The translations under genes and the position numbers were made by a program. From Clostridium cavendishii DSM 21758 (GTDB lineage: Bacteria > Bacillota > Clostridia > Clostridiales > Clostridiaceae): a stretch of 64,000 nucleotides of DNA. Location of the stretch: assembly GCF_900141845.1 (NCBI RefSeq), contig NZ_FQZB01000022.1, positions 1 through 64,000 on the forward strand, read 5' to 3'. This document shows positions 43,247 to 52,533 of the stretch, one piece after another (the first letter of the stretch is position 1; each line of letters starts with the position of its first letter). The notes beneath the pieces were generated by a model. That model worked only from the letters and a program-made list of their open reading frames with translations. It had not been told where the DNA came from and ran no database searches.

Positions 43247-44251
43247 CTATTCGCATTGATTATATAAAACCTTGAAGTCCTCTATAAATTTAGTATAATT
43301 CTGATTTTCTTCTATTATTGAATTTATTTTCTTATTAAAAGTATTTTGTCCCCAGGTAACCTCATTATAATAAAATCTATTAGCTAATCTCCAGTATCTT
43401 TGTGGAAATACGAGAAATGCAAATATCAACCTATATTCACTTTCTTTAAGCTCACTTACTGAATTATAAGCAGATATTATTCTCTCTGCATAACTTATAT
43501 TCCATTCATTTCTCTTCAAGACTTTAGTTATGAAGTTTGCAATATCATAACTCCTAACTTCTCTTTTACAATAATCAAAATCTATAATATTAACTTCATT
43601 AGTATTATCTAGAATTATGTTATGATAAGTATAATCATGATGACAAAAACTCTTCTCCTCTTCTGTTAAAGCACATATAGTTTCATACTCTGATGACTTT
43701 AATATGTTATTAGCTCTTATTGCCAATGCCTTATAATTTTCCATACTCTTTATATACGTCATATCAAACTCTGTTTTATTATTTCTTTTTCTTGCCATAT
43801 CACGCATTTTATCTAAAGATTTAATTCTTTTTTCCATTAAATGTGGCCATCTACCTAAATCACTTTTAAGTTTTGAGTTTTCTGGAGGATCATATCCCTT
43901 ACTCGCCTCATGTAATTTTGCAAGCCCTTTAGCTGCAATTTCCACATCATTTATATTATGAAAATCACACTCCCTTCCTTGTATCCACTCTGTTAATGTA
44001 TATAAATCTTCATTAACTATAGCATAGGGTTCTCCTTCATTATTTAAATAGTACCTGTCCACTTTGGTAAAACCATTATTAATAAGATGCTCCTTAGCTC
44101 CGCAAACAAACAATAACTTTTGAGCACCAAAATTTATTCTTTTTAAGCAGCGTTCTCCAGCGTTTGTTTTTAAATAATAGATGCCTTTATTAGGTCTTAT
44201 CACTTCAATTTTTATATTGAATTGTCTTTCGATTTCAAATTCCCTCATCAT
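43247..44251 (-). CDS. CotS-family spore coat protein (kinase fold), copy 1
   Basis: A 334-residue member of the CotS/YtaA/YsxE family, which has an aminoglycoside-phosphotransferase-like kinase fold and is found in spore coats. The catalytic-loop motif HHDYTYHN and the metal-binding motif IIDFDYC are intact, so kinase activity is possible. The ATG at 44251 has AGGAGG 8 nt upstream. It is divergent from the GT4 gene at 44357, an arrangement repeated by copy 3 and the next GT4, which suggests that kinase-fold protein and glycosyltransferase act together on the spore surface. Confidence 0.88.
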   Translation of the reverse strand: MMREFEIERQFNIKIEVIRPNKGIYYLKTNAGERCLKRINFGAQKLLFVCGAKEHLINNGFTKVDRYYLNNEGEPYAIVNEDLYTLTEWIQGRECDFHNINDVEIAAKGLAKLHEASKGYDPPENSKLKSDLGRWPHLMEKRIKSLDKMRDMARKRNNKTEFDMTYIKSMENYKALAIRANNILKSSEYETICALTEEEKSFCHHDYTYHNIILDNTNEVNIIDFDYCKREVRSYDIANFITKVLKRNEWNISYAERIISAYNSVSELKESEYRLIFAFLVFPQRYWRLANRFYYNEVTWGQNTFNKKINSIIEENQNYTKFIEDFKVLYNQCE

Positions 44252-44356
44252 AGCACTCACCTCCTATATATTTATATGTTTAAGCATTTCTTTTTATTAA
44301 CATTTTTTCACAGGATTTAATATAATAAATTATAAGCATTTTGAAAGGACACTAAT

Positions 44357-45484
44357 ATGAAAATAAGTATTGATGGTCGTGCAGCTAAATGGTATAGAGG
44401 TACTGGTATAGGAACCTATACTTATCAGTTAATAAATAATCTTAATCAAATAGATTTTTTAAATGATTATCTAGTGTTTCTTCCCGAAAATTCAAATATC
44501 GAAAATAATCTTCATAAAAATTTTGATATAAGTCTAGTTAAAGACGGCATATCAGAAAATTTTTGGGAACAAGTAAGAGTTCCAAATATTTTAAAAGATG
44601 AATCTGCTGATATTTATCATGTACCTCAAAATGGTGTTGGTCTATCTAATAAAGTTAGCTGTAAAAAGGTTATAACATTACATGATATAATTCCTTTAAG
44701 GATGCCTGAAACAGTAAGTCATAGATACCTAAAAATCTTTAATGAAGAAATGCCTAATATCCTTGACTCTACTAGCGGAATAATTACAGTATCTGAATTT
44801 TCAAAGCAGGATATTGCAAAACAATTTAATTATCCACTAGAAAATATCTTTGTAACCCATTTAGCAGCGGAGGAAGTCTATACCCCTCTAAATAAAATCC
44901 ATTCTAAAGAATATCTGAAAAAAAAATATGGAATATCAGATGACTTTATACTTTATGTTGGGGGCTTTAGCCCTAGAAAAAACATCTTAGGTTTAATTGA
45001 AGCCTTTAGTATATTAGTTAAAAGCCATAAATCTCCAATTAATTTAGTTATTTTAGGTAAGCAAGGTCCTTCTTATGACAAGTATAAAACACGAACCTTA
45101 GAACTTAATATATCTGATAAAGTAATTTTTCCAGGCTTTATAGAACTTAATGATATGCCTATTTTTTATAATGCTTCTAGACTTTTTGTATATCCATCAT
45201 TTTATGAAGGTTTTGGACTTCCTCCTGTTGAAGCTATGGCATCTGGCACTCCTGTTATAGCTTCTAATCTGACATCAGTTCCTGAAATTTTAGGTGATTC
45301 AGCACTTTTAATAAATCCATCCTCTGTTGATGAAATAAAAAATTCAATGCTTAATATACTAGAAGATAAAGTCCTAACTCTAAACCTTATCAATAAAGGT
45401 TTCATACATTCTTCAAAATACAGTTGGAAAAAAACTGCTTATGATACACTAGATGCATACAAATCTATTTGTAATCTCACTTAA
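44357..45484 (+). CDS. GT4-family glycosyltransferase, copy 1
   Basis: A 375-residue GT-B retaining glycosyltransferase. The N-terminal motif is GTGIGTYTYQL, the middle one HDIIPLRMPETV, the donor domain carries ILYVGGFSPRKN, and the EX7E motif is complete (E284 in FYEGFGLPPVEAMASG and E292). It has no signal peptide, so it is cytoplasmic, presumably in the mother cell. It resembles CotSA-type coat glycosyltransferases and is about as long. The divergent cotS-type gene suggests a role in coat or exosporium glycan synthesis. Confidence 0.88.
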   Translation: MKISIDGRAAKWYRGTGIGTYTYQLINNLNQIDFLNDYLVFLPENSNIENNLHKNFDISLVKDGISENFWEQVRVPNILKDESADIYHVPQNGVGLSNKVSCKKVITLHDIIPLRMPETVSHRYLKIFNEEMPNILDSTSGIITVSEFSKQDIAKQFNYPLENIFVTHLAAEEVYTPLNKIHSKEYLKKKYGISDDFILYVGGFSPRKNILGLIEAFSILVKSHKSPINLVILGKQGPSYDKYKTRTLELNISDKVIFPGFIELNDMPIFYNASRLFVYPSFYEGFGLPPVEAMASGTPVIASNLTSVPEILGDSALLINPSSVDEIKNSMLNILEDKVLTLNLINKGFIHSSKYSWKKTAYDTLDAYKSICNLT

Positions 45485-45536
45485 TATATATTGTGATTAT
45501 ATAGCATTAATTCCTCTATTTTTATCTATGTTGTAA

Positions 45537-45575
45537 AAAAGCCCCATTTCTAAACAGAAATGGGACTCTTTTTAT
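45537..45575. terminator. bidirectional terminator between GT copy 1 and CotS copy 2
   Basis: Stem GCCCCATTTCT / AGAAATGGGaC between convergent genes, with A and T runs on either side. Confidence 0.88.
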
Positions 45576-46624
45576 TTATCTAAATATTCATTTTTAAAAC
45601 ATTTTAAGAAGTTTTCCCTCTCTTCTTTATATCCTATTTTAGTTGTAAATCTATTAATAAAAACATCCTCTTCCCAATCCTTAAGCTTAAAGTAATAATC
45701 CCTTGAAGCTATATAAAAATCATGTGGAAATTTTAAAAAGATATAAAGATTCTCTAGCTCCTCTTTGGATATAGGATTTTCTAAGTTGTAATTCTGAATT
45801 ATACTTTTACACATATCTATATCAAATCCAAATCTCTTTACTGTTTTATTTATAAAATTTGCTAAATCCCAAACTTTAAGGTCTATGGACAAATAATCAA
45901 AATCAATAAAATAGGCCTCATTGTTACTTATAATTATATTATGATATGCTAAATCATTGTGACAAACAGATACAGCTTCTTCTTTTAAACAAAGTTCAGA
46001 ATACTTACTATTTTCTATAAGTCTCATACATTCTAAAATTTCTTTCTTATAATAATCTATATCGCGTAAAAATAATTTATCAAATTCATTTTTATAAACA
46101 CAAGACTCTACCTGTGCTTTCATCTTAATTAAATCTTTTTTTGCATTATTAAAATAAAATGGCTTTTTAAATAAATTACTATATTCTATTTCTTCATTTT
46201 TAGTAATTTCATTTGAACAAAAGTCACGAGAACTAACATGTAATTTTGCTAATGCTTTACTTGTTATTTCTAAATCTATTGGATTTGCTAAGTTGCATTC
46301 TATTCCTTCTATTAAATCTAGTAATATATATCTTTCGTTTTGAAATCTTAAAACTAGTTCACCATCTTTAAGCTCATTTATATTAAGAACATTATTAAAC
46401 TTTTTTCGTATAGAATTTAATACTTTATTTATAAATAGAACTTTCTCTTCTTCATAATCTATAAGTTTTAATATCTTCTTTCCTGTTTTAGTAGTTAATA
46501 CATAAACGCTTCTAGTTGGATAAAGGTCTATTATATCTACCCCAAGTTTCTCAAATAGCTCTATGTGAAGATCATATTTACACAAATACTTTTTATCTCC
46601 ATATTTTATCCTAATCACACTCAT
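45572..46624 (-). CDS. CotS-family spore coat protein (kinase fold), copy 2
   Basis: A 350-residue CotS-type protein with intact catalytic-loop motif CHNDLAYHN and metal motif FIDFDYL. It is the last gene of a three-gene minus-strand operon (copy 3, decayed copy, copy 2), only 6 nt after the middle gene. The start is uncertain among GTG 46627, ATG 46624 and GTG 46618, all close to AAAGGG. Confidence 0.86.
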   Translation of the reverse strand: MSVIRIKYGDKKYLCKYDLHIELFEKLGVDIIDLYPTRSVYVLTTKTGKKILKLIDYEEEKVLFINKVLNSIRKKFNNVLNINELKDGELVLRFQNERYILLDLIEGIECNLANPIDLEITSKALAKLHVSSRDFCSNEITKNEEIEYSNLFKKPFYFNNAKKDLIKMKAQVESCVYKNEFDKLFLRDIDYYKKEILECMRLIENSKYSELCLKEEAVSVCHNDLAYHNIIISNNEAYFIDFDYLSIDLKVWDLANFINKTVKRFGFDIDMCKSIIQNYNLENPISKEELENLYIFLKFPHDFYIASRDYYFKLKDWEEDVFINRFTTKIGYKEERENFLKCFKNEYLDK

Positions 46625-46630
46625 CACCCT

Positions 46631-47377
46631 TTACTTTAACATTAAGTCTTCCCCATCCCTTTTTATTGCTAACCTAAGTTTATCTATAATCTCATCTTTT
46701 TTAAAATTTGATTCCTTCATGAATAGAAACTTTTCAAATGTCTTTATATAATCTACCGGATAGGATATTAAAGCTTCTATAAAAGCATAGCTATCATTAT
46801 TTAAGCCTTCTAAGGTCAAATAATAATTTATTAAATTTTTAAAGTCAAAATTATACCCCATTCTTTTTACTTTACCTAAATAATAAACACAATCCATTTC
46901 CAAAAGATTGAAACAAAACTTTGATATATCCTTTATCTTATAACCTTCATCAATCCATATATTATTGTCATAACATTTTCCTATACAAATTTCATTTGAA
47001 GCCATACTTCTTTTTATTAAGTCTATATAATTGCTCTCATAAACCTTATCTATAGATTTTTTAGCTCTGTTAATCACCTCCACTCCTGTTTTTTCTATAA
47101 ATTCCTCTAGTTCATCTTTAGTTTCCTTTTTATTAATCTCTCTTAAATATCTTTCTAATCTTTTGTTACTTACTTTATGTTCTTCTATTTCTTTTCCTAT
47201 CTCACTATGAAGTCTAAGTGAATATATATCCTCTCTCTTCTTAAGCTTTTTATGAACTCCTACTATTAATTTTAATTGTTCATAAGGATATATGTTTATT
47301 TTTGCATCCCTCTTTTTATCTACAACCTCAATCCCCTCTGATAACAAAAATTGGTCCAACTTCCAAAATTCACTCAT
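46631..47377 (-). CDS. degenerate CotS paralogue (predicted pseudokinase)
   Basis: A 248-residue protein that aligns by eye with the C-terminal two thirds of its CotS neighbours: the helix region (KKETKDELEEFIEKTG against KTEFDMTYIKS), then the catalytic-loop area, then the C-terminal YYLTLEGLN...ISYPVDYIKTF region against SAYNSVSEL...FPQRYW. The kinase motifs are lost: HHDYxxHN is GKCYDNN and the DFD motif is ISK. The N-lobe is shortened by about 90 residues. The frame is intact and overlaps copy 3 by 4 nt (ATGA-type coupling), so it is probably still translated, perhaps as a structural or regulatory partner. Confidence 0.65.
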   Translation of the reverse strand: MSEFWKLDQFLLSEGIEVVDKKRDAKINIYPYEQLKLIVGVHKKLKKREDIYSLRLHSEIGKEIEEHKVSNKRLERYLREINKKETKDELEEFIEKTGVEVINRAKKSIDKVYESNYIDLIKRSMASNEICIGKCYDNNIWIDEGYKIKDISKFCFNLLEMDCVYYLGKVKRMGYNFDFKNLINYYLTLEGLNNDSYAFIEALISYPVDYIKTFEKFLFMKESNFKKDEIIDKLRLAIKRDGEDLMLK

Positions 47378-48390
47378 ATAGACCCTCCAAAATCATTTAT
47401 TTTTAAGTATTTTAAAAACTCTTCTCTAGGTGCTATATCTGTTTTATACTTTAAAAGCTTCTTTATAAAAAATTCTTCCCCATAGTTTTGCTGCTCCCAA
47501 TAATATTGTATTCCTAGTTGCCAATAAGCCTGTGGAAACTTCATAAATCCAATCATTATATCAATATCCTCATCAGTTATATGTGAATTAATTGAATATG
47601 CTTCGATTATCATTTTAAATTTTTCTACATCCCATTTATCATCCTTCATAGATCTTATAACAAGACTTGCTAAATCATGAAGTCTAGTATCTAATATACA
47701 ATAATCAAAATCTATTAAACTTATATTGTTAGATTGATCTATTAAAACATTATGATGAGCATAATCATGATGGCAAAAGCCACGCTTAAAAACTTCCTTC
47801 TCCATAACTTTTATATAATTTGCTTCTTTAAGCATCTCAATGCTCTCATTAACCCTAAAAATCTCTTTATCCATAAGGCTTAAATATAACTTATCAAAAT
47901 CAGATTTATTAGCTTTTTGTGATATTCTTTTTTTAAAGTCTAGTATTTCATAACCTCTCGTCTCAAATGTCTTTAGCCAAGTAAACCAGTAAATTCTAGG
48001 TTTCATATCATATCTTAAATTAAAACCTTCACTACATTTATGAAGTTCAGAAAGTTTTATTGCTACATTTGTAAGTTCTACTATATTATCATAATTACTT
48101 TCTCTACTTATAATCCATGGTGTTAAGTAAGCATATTTATAATCGAAACTTATATAATTCCTATTATTTTTGGTTTTAATTATCTCTGGTGTAGTTTTAA
48201 ATTCATTTTTCTGTAAATGCAATATTGCAGATAAGATAAAGTTAAAATGCTTATAATCATATTTTATTACCTTTAAACAGTAATCCTTCTCTAAAGTACC
48301 TATTTTATAAACATTTTTTATTTTTTTTAAATCTAAAATTTCTAAACCATAATTCTCTTCTATAAATTTTCTTAAAGCATCTATGTCCAC
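47374..48390 (-). CDS. CotS-family spore coat protein (kinase fold), copy 3
   Basis: A 338-residue CotS-type protein, first gene of the three-gene operon. Catalytic-loop motif FCHHDYAHHN and metal motif LIDFDYC are intact. It is divergent from GT4 copy 2 at 48511, and a sigma-K-like promoter lies upstream at 48419-48446. Confidence 0.88.
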   Translation of the reverse strand: MDIDALRKFIEENYGLEILDLKKIKNVYKIGTLEKDYCLKVIKYDYKHFNFILSAILHLQKNEFKTTPEIIKTKNNRNYISFDYKYAYLTPWIISRESNYDNIVELTNVAIKLSELHKCSEGFNLRYDMKPRIYWFTWLKTFETRGYEILDFKKRISQKANKSDFDKLYLSLMDKEIFRVNESIEMLKEANYIKVMEKEVFKRGFCHHDYAHHNVLIDQSNNISLIDFDYCILDTRLHDLASLVIRSMKDDKWDVEKFKMIIEAYSINSHITDEDIDIMIGFMKFPQAYWQLGIQYYWEQQNYGEEFFIKKLLKYKTDIAPREEFLKYLKINDFGGSI

Positions 48391-48418
48391 ACAGCTTCCT
48401 CCAAAACATAGTTCTATT

Positions 48419-48446
48419 TATTATATGTTTTAGTTTTCTTGTGTGT
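48419..48446 (-). promoter_or_regulatory. sigma-K-like promoter of the CotS operon
   Basis: On the minus strand AC, 17 nt, CATATAATA (48427-48419), an exact match to AC-N16/17-CATANNNTA, ending about 28 nt before the copy 3 start. Confidence 0.62.
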
Positions 48447-48510
48447 TACATTCACCAATTATTAGTAAAATTAATATTAATATACTATAGTAAATTTTGG
48501 AGTGAAGTAT

Positions 48511-49665
48511 ATGAAAATAGCTCTTGATGCTAGAGGTATTAATTGGTATAAAGGGACTGGTATAGGAACCTATACCTATAATTTATTAAAAAATTTATTT
48601 ATTATAGATGAAATAAATAATTATGATCTTTTTTGGTCCGGTGATTTTTTTATGGAATTTAAAACTAATAAGTCAAATATAGTTATGGCTTCAAAAAGAC
48701 ATCAACGTTTTTTTGAAAATCACTATTTTCCTAATTATATTAATTCTAACAAAATAAATCTTTATCACATTCCTCAAAATGGTATGGGACTTTGCGAAGA
48801 TATTAATGCCTTAAAAGTAGTTACAATCCATGACTTAATTCCATATGTACTTCCTGAAACCGTAGGTTCTGGTTATCTTAGGAGCTTTTTAGAAAATATG
48901 CCTAGAATAATTGATAGTTGTGATGGTATACTTACTGTTTCTGAGTTTTCAAAAAATGATATATTGAGATTCTTTCCAAATTTCCCTAAAGAAAGAATTT
49001 TTGTAACTCCACTCGCAGCTAACTCTAATTTCAAACCTTTAGATAAAGAACTCTGCTTATCATCAGTTCAAAGTAGATTTAATTTCTCAAAGCCATATAT
49101 TTTATATATTGGCGGTTTTAGCTCTAGAAAAAATGTAGCTGGTCTTATAAACGCCTTTGCTAAAATACAAAAAAATATCCCTAAAGAATATATACTCCTA
49201 ATAGTTGGAGCTTTAAAAGATGAAGGATTACGAATGAAATCTTTAGTAAGTGACTTAAAACTAAATGAAAATGTTATATTTACTGATTTTATTGAAGATG
49301 AATATCTACCTGTACTCTATAATGCCGCTGATGTTTTCGTATATCCATCTATATATGAGGGTTTTGGTTTACCACCACTTGAAGCTATGAATTGTAATAC
49401 ACCAGTTATTAGTTCAAATATAAGTTCAATACCAGAGGTTATCGGTGATTCAGGCATTTTGATTAATCCTTTCGATATACAAGAACTTTCAAATGCCCTA
49501 GAAAAAATTCTAGCTGATTCTAAATATAGAGAAAGCATAACAGCCTTAGGCCATAATAGAAGTAAATTATTTGATTGGAAAAAAACCGCACAAAATACCC
49601 TTGTAGCTTATGACACCATTTTAAATTTAAAATCTAAAGATCTGCTTAGAACTTCAACTCTCTAA
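48511..49665 (+). CDS. GT4-family glycosyltransferase, copy 2
   Basis: A 384-residue paralogue of GT copy 1 with the same motifs: GTGIGTYTYNLL, HDLIPYVLPETV, ILYIGGFSSRKN and the EX7E segment YEGFGLPPLEAMNC. The ATG at 48511 has GGAG 8 nt upstream; the GTG at 48502 overlaps that site. It is divergent from CotS copy 3 and probably acts in spore-surface glycosylation. The donor and acceptor sugars cannot be read from sequence. Confidence 0.88.
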   Translation: MKIALDARGINWYKGTGIGTYTYNLLKNLFIIDEINNYDLFWSGDFFMEFKTNKSNIVMASKRHQRFFENHYFPNYINSNKINLYHIPQNGMGLCEDINALKVVTIHDLIPYVLPETVGSGYLRSFLENMPRIIDSCDGILTVSEFSKNDILRFFPNFPKERIFVTPLAANSNFKPLDKELCLSSVQSRFNFSKPYILYIGGFSSRKNVAGLINAFAKIQKNIPKEYILLIVGALKDEGLRMKSLVSDLKLNENVIFTDFIEDEYLPVLYNAADVFVYPSIYEGFGLPPLEAMNCNTPVISSNISSIPEVIGDSGILINPFDIQELSNALEKILADSKYRESITALGHNRSKLFDWKKTAQNTLVAYDTILNLKSKDLLRTSTL

Positions 49666-49709
49666 AATATTGATATAATTAATTTAATAGACTCCCCATA
49701 CATTAAAAC

Positions 49710-49742
49710 AGGCTATTGGTAACTTTAAGTTTACCAATAGCC
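49710..49742. terminator. terminator after GT copy 2
   Basis: Arms GGCTATTGGTAAA and TTTACCAATAGCC with a small loop; a T-run follows 6 nt later on the plus strand. Confidence 0.8.
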
Positions 49743-49835
49743 ATATGTTTTTTCGTTAACTTTATAATAAATTCATAATTTAAAATTAAATTTATTGATT
49801 AATTTATGGGTAAAATTATTTTGATGAAGAACATT

Positions 49836-50978
49836 TTATTTATACATATTCCTTATTATCTCATCTACTAATTCAATATTCTTTTTATTTGGTTCGTTAA
49901 TTTGAATATTATTTAAAATACTCAAATACTTTCCTCCCCCTAATTCCTTTTGTTTATAATCAAACACTTCATCTTCATAACAACTTTTAAAAACAGGGAA
50001 TACATTTTTTTCAAGCATTAAATTATTTAAATTGCTTGCACTAGTCATGGCAAATACCATAAATTCTAATGCCGTCTTCTCATTTTTTCTATTAGCTAAA
50101 ACTAAATTTTCCCCATCCAATGATACAAATTTATTTCCACCAATATCTAAACTAGGTATATAACTAACCTGAAAAGTTGATTTACCTATAGATTTTATAA
50201 GTTCAAACCTATCCATAGAACCAAAAATCATTGTAGATTGCATAACTTTATCAGCATCCTCTACTTCTTCTATTACATTTTCCTTTTTTAAACTTTCTAT
50301 AAAGGTAATTACAAACTTCTTTTTATCCTCATATTTACTGTCCTTTTTTATATCTATTTGATATAATAACATCTTTGTAAAATTTATCATATCCTGTCTA
50401 GTTAAATAACATAACTTTTTATTCCCTAATGATTTAACATAAAAAGCGGTACCCGCATCTTTGAAATCTTTCCATGTTTTTATATCTTCTATTTTTATTG
50501 AAGCATCTAATAAAGCCTTATTATCATAATACATAACCATAGGTTTACCATCAAATGGCATAGCATAATAGCTTTTATCTTTTTCTATTTCATCTAACCT
50601 ACCGTTATCATAGGAATTAATAAAGCTATTTATTGTACCATCTATGCTATTTTTAACCATACTATTTTGTCTTATATATTTTTGAACTTCTAAACTATTC
50701 ATAAGTATTAAATCTGCTTCCTTATTTAATTTTGCAGCATTTTGAATTTCACTATCTAAATTTTCTTTTTTTATATTCTTAATCTTTATATTTGTATTTG
50801 GATATTTTTCTTTGAACTTAATTGCCATTAAATTTAAGTAATCATAATATGGACCATAAGCAAGTACCTCAACTTCTCCTTCTATTGCCTTTATGCTATA
50901 TTTATTAATTGTTAAATAAGTAGTAGTTAAAACCACTGCTATTATAGCCACTATTATATAAGTAAACTTTCTTTTCAA
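49836..50978 (-). CDS. membrane-anchored family 1 extracellular solute-binding protein
   Basis: A 380-residue periplasmic-binding-fold protein like sugar-binding components of ABC importers, with domain features such as the EKYPNTNIKI start and the SLDGENLVLANRKNEKTALEFM region near the C-terminus. It has an N-terminal hydrophobic anchor (5-24) but no lipobox Cys, unlike typical Gram-positive binding lipoproteins, and no transporter permease or ATPase genes are nearby. It may be an orphan receptor, or a spore-membrane protein given its neighbours. Confidence 0.75.
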   Translation of the reverse strand: MKRKFTYIIVAIIAVVLTTTYLTINKYSIKAIEGEVEVLAYGPYYDYLNLMAIKFKEKYPNTNIKIKNIKKENLDSEIQNAAKLNKEADLILMNSLEVQKYIRQNSMVKNSIDGTINSFINSYDNGRLDEIEKDKSYYAMPFDGKPMVMYYDNKALLDASIKIEDIKTWKDFKDAGTAFYVKSLGNKKLCYLTRQDMINFTKMLLYQIDIKKDSKYEDKKKFVITFIESLKKENVIEEVEDADKVMQSTMIFGSMDRFELIKSIGKSTFQVSYIPSLDIGGNKFVSLDGENLVLANRKNEKTALEFMVFAMTSASNLNNLMLEKNVFPVFKSCYEDEVFDYKQKELGGGKYLSILNNIQINEPNKKNIELVDEIIRNMYK

Positions 50979-51109
50979 GTTCTCACATTCCTTCTATCAA
51001 AAATTATAAGTTATTATTATTCTATCATAACTTATAACTTTTGAAATAACAAACATAAATAAATTCAGCTCCCCTCTCTTATTTAAATTTAAAATTATAT
51101 TATATTCTA

Positions 51110-51154
51110 AAAGTTATACCATATAGTTATCTTCCTATGTGGCATAACCTTTTT
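51110..51154 (-). terminator. terminator after the Cys-rich protein gene
   Basis: An imperfect inverted repeat (AGGTTATGCCACATAGG against CTATATGGTATAACTT on the minus strand) directly after the stop at 51161. Confidence 0.6.
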
Positions 51155-51160
51155 ATCTAT

Positions 51161-51580
51161 TTATTCATAAACAGCTCTGTTAGTATTATTATAATTACAA
51201 TTGCAAGTACATCCTTCACAAGTATCTTCTTCATATCTTAGGCAATATTCATCCTCACACTCTGGACATATTACTAAAGGTTTTACATCCACATCATTAT
51301 ACCAAACTTTTACCATATATCTTTTATTTGCACATAGTGGTCCAAATATAAATTGACCATTTTCATCAGTAAAAGTATGTGTTATTGGATAAACTGTTTT
51401 TGACTCTTTATGCTCCACTACTTCTAAAAGTTTAACTACAGCATCTTTTACTGCCTCTCCACAACTATTTACAACCGTACCATGTATAACACTTCTTTTT
51501 TCCTCTGGCACCTTTATAACTGCCTCTATTTGTTGATTTTCCTTTGGACAAAATGTGAATTTTACAACTCTTGCGCCCAT
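51161..51580 (-). CDS. carboxypeptidase-regulatory-like (Cna-B type) protein with Cys-rich tail
   Basis: A 139-residue protein. Residues about 25-105 form a transthyretin-like beta-sandwich (VHGTVVNSCGEAVKDAVVKLLE and TFTDENGQFIFGPL motifs), and the C-terminal 35 residues hold eight Cys (CPECEDEYC ... CEGCTCNC), which suggests disulphide or metal cross-linking. There is no signal peptide. Such proteins are common in clostridial spore outer layers, and the neighbours support that role. Confidence 0.72.
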   Translation of the reverse strand: MGARVVKFTFCPKENQQIEAVIKVPEEKRSVIHGTVVNSCGEAVKDAVVKLLEVVEHKESKTVYPITHTFTDENGQFIFGPLCANKRYMVKVWYNDVDVKPLVICPECEDEYCLRYEEDTCEGCTCNCNYNNTNRAVYE

Positions 51581-51681
51581 AAAATTTCCTCCATAATAAT
51601 ATACTTCCTTATTAATTTATGCTCTACATTTGATTTAGTTACTTTTTATTCCCATACTTGTTAAGTTCCTCAAATTAGTCG

Positions 51682-51690
51682 CATATAATA
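51682..51690 (+). promoter_or_regulatory. sigma-K-like -10 element of the SPOCS/GT operon
   Basis: CATATAATA, identical to the -10 element of the CotS operon, 31 nt before the ATG at 51721. No AC is found at the expected -35 distance, so it is tentative. Confidence 0.4.
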
Positions 51691-51720
51691 TTTTAAGAAA
51701 ACTAAAATAAGGTGGTATAT

Positions 51721-52521
51721 ATGAATAAAAATGGTGTTGAAATAAAAGGACTATTAGAACCATCCATTGCCAAAAAGTTAAATTCTGCTGGTACTATAAT
51801 TTACTCTGAAATAGACTATATCTTTATAAGCAAACGAAATTATCCAATTATAGATTTAAAATCTATCCTCATTGATCTTGAAATTTTAAATGAAAGAAAA
51901 ATAGAATTAAATGATTCTTCAATAGTATCTTTAGATGGAGTGAAAAAATTTGCAATTGAATATATGGATAATCAAAATAAAAAAATAATGCTAAATAAAA
52001 GCGTTCCATTCAATTCATTTTTTGAAATTCCTAAAAACCTTATAAATTATACTGGCTTTAAAATAAATATCCTTGATGCTTTTTTTCACAATATAGACGA
52101 CTTTACTATATACTCATACCTTAACTACCTTATAACAATAGACGGACTCCCTGTAGATACTAGTTATAACCCTTCCGAATTTAAAAATTTAGATACAGAA
52201 GATGAACTAAATACCAATTTACAATTTTCTACTGAAAAAGAAAAAGAACTTAAAGTTAATACTAATCTAGATTTAGATATAGTAAATTACTATTATGATA
52301 TGGCTCCAATAAGCAATTCTAAAAAAGATCTAATCATTAATGATCTGTCTATTGGTGATGCCACTTGTTCTGATGAAACAATTTCTAAAACTTCATCTAA
52401 TCATTCTATTGACAATAAAAATATTTCGTCTAAAACCTCAGAGTTTGTAGCTATTAATAAAAATACTTTAAATCAAAACAATCTTATAAAAAATGTTGAC
52501 CTTGATGAAGAATTTATGTAA
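51721..52521 (+). CDS. SPOCS (DUF3794)-like protein, copy 1
   Basis: A 266-residue protein. The segment VKKFAIEYMDNQNKKIMLNKSVPFNSFFEIPKN is split here as KFAIEYMDNQNKK and SVPFNSFFEIP (about residues 77-107), a good match to the SPOCS pattern (hydrophobic strand, YxD, then PFxTFIxLP). The C-terminal 110 residues are Asn/Ser/Lys-rich and look disordered. The ATG at 51721 has AAGGTGG upstream. The GT4-like gene follows 12 nt later. A coat or exosporium structural protein is the likely role. Confidence 0.65.
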   Translation: MNKNGVEIKGLLEPSIAKKLNSAGTIIYSEIDYIFISKRNYPIIDLKSILIDLEILNERKIELNDSSIVSLDGVKKFAIEYMDNQNKKIMLNKSVPFNSFFEIPKNLINYTGFKINILDAFFHNIDDFTIYSYLNYLITIDGLPVDTSYNPSEFKNLDTEDELNTNLQFSTEKEKELKVNTNLDLDIVNYYYDMAPISNSKKDLIINDLSIGDATCSDETISKTSSNHSIDNKNISSKTSEFVAINKNTLNQNNLIKNVDLDEEFM

Positions 52522-52533
52522 GGAGGGTATTAT

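Noticed and set aside
44262..44290. Sigma-K promoter for CotS copy 1
   Set aside because: CATATAAAT is near the consensus but misses the final TA and has no clear AC at the right distance.
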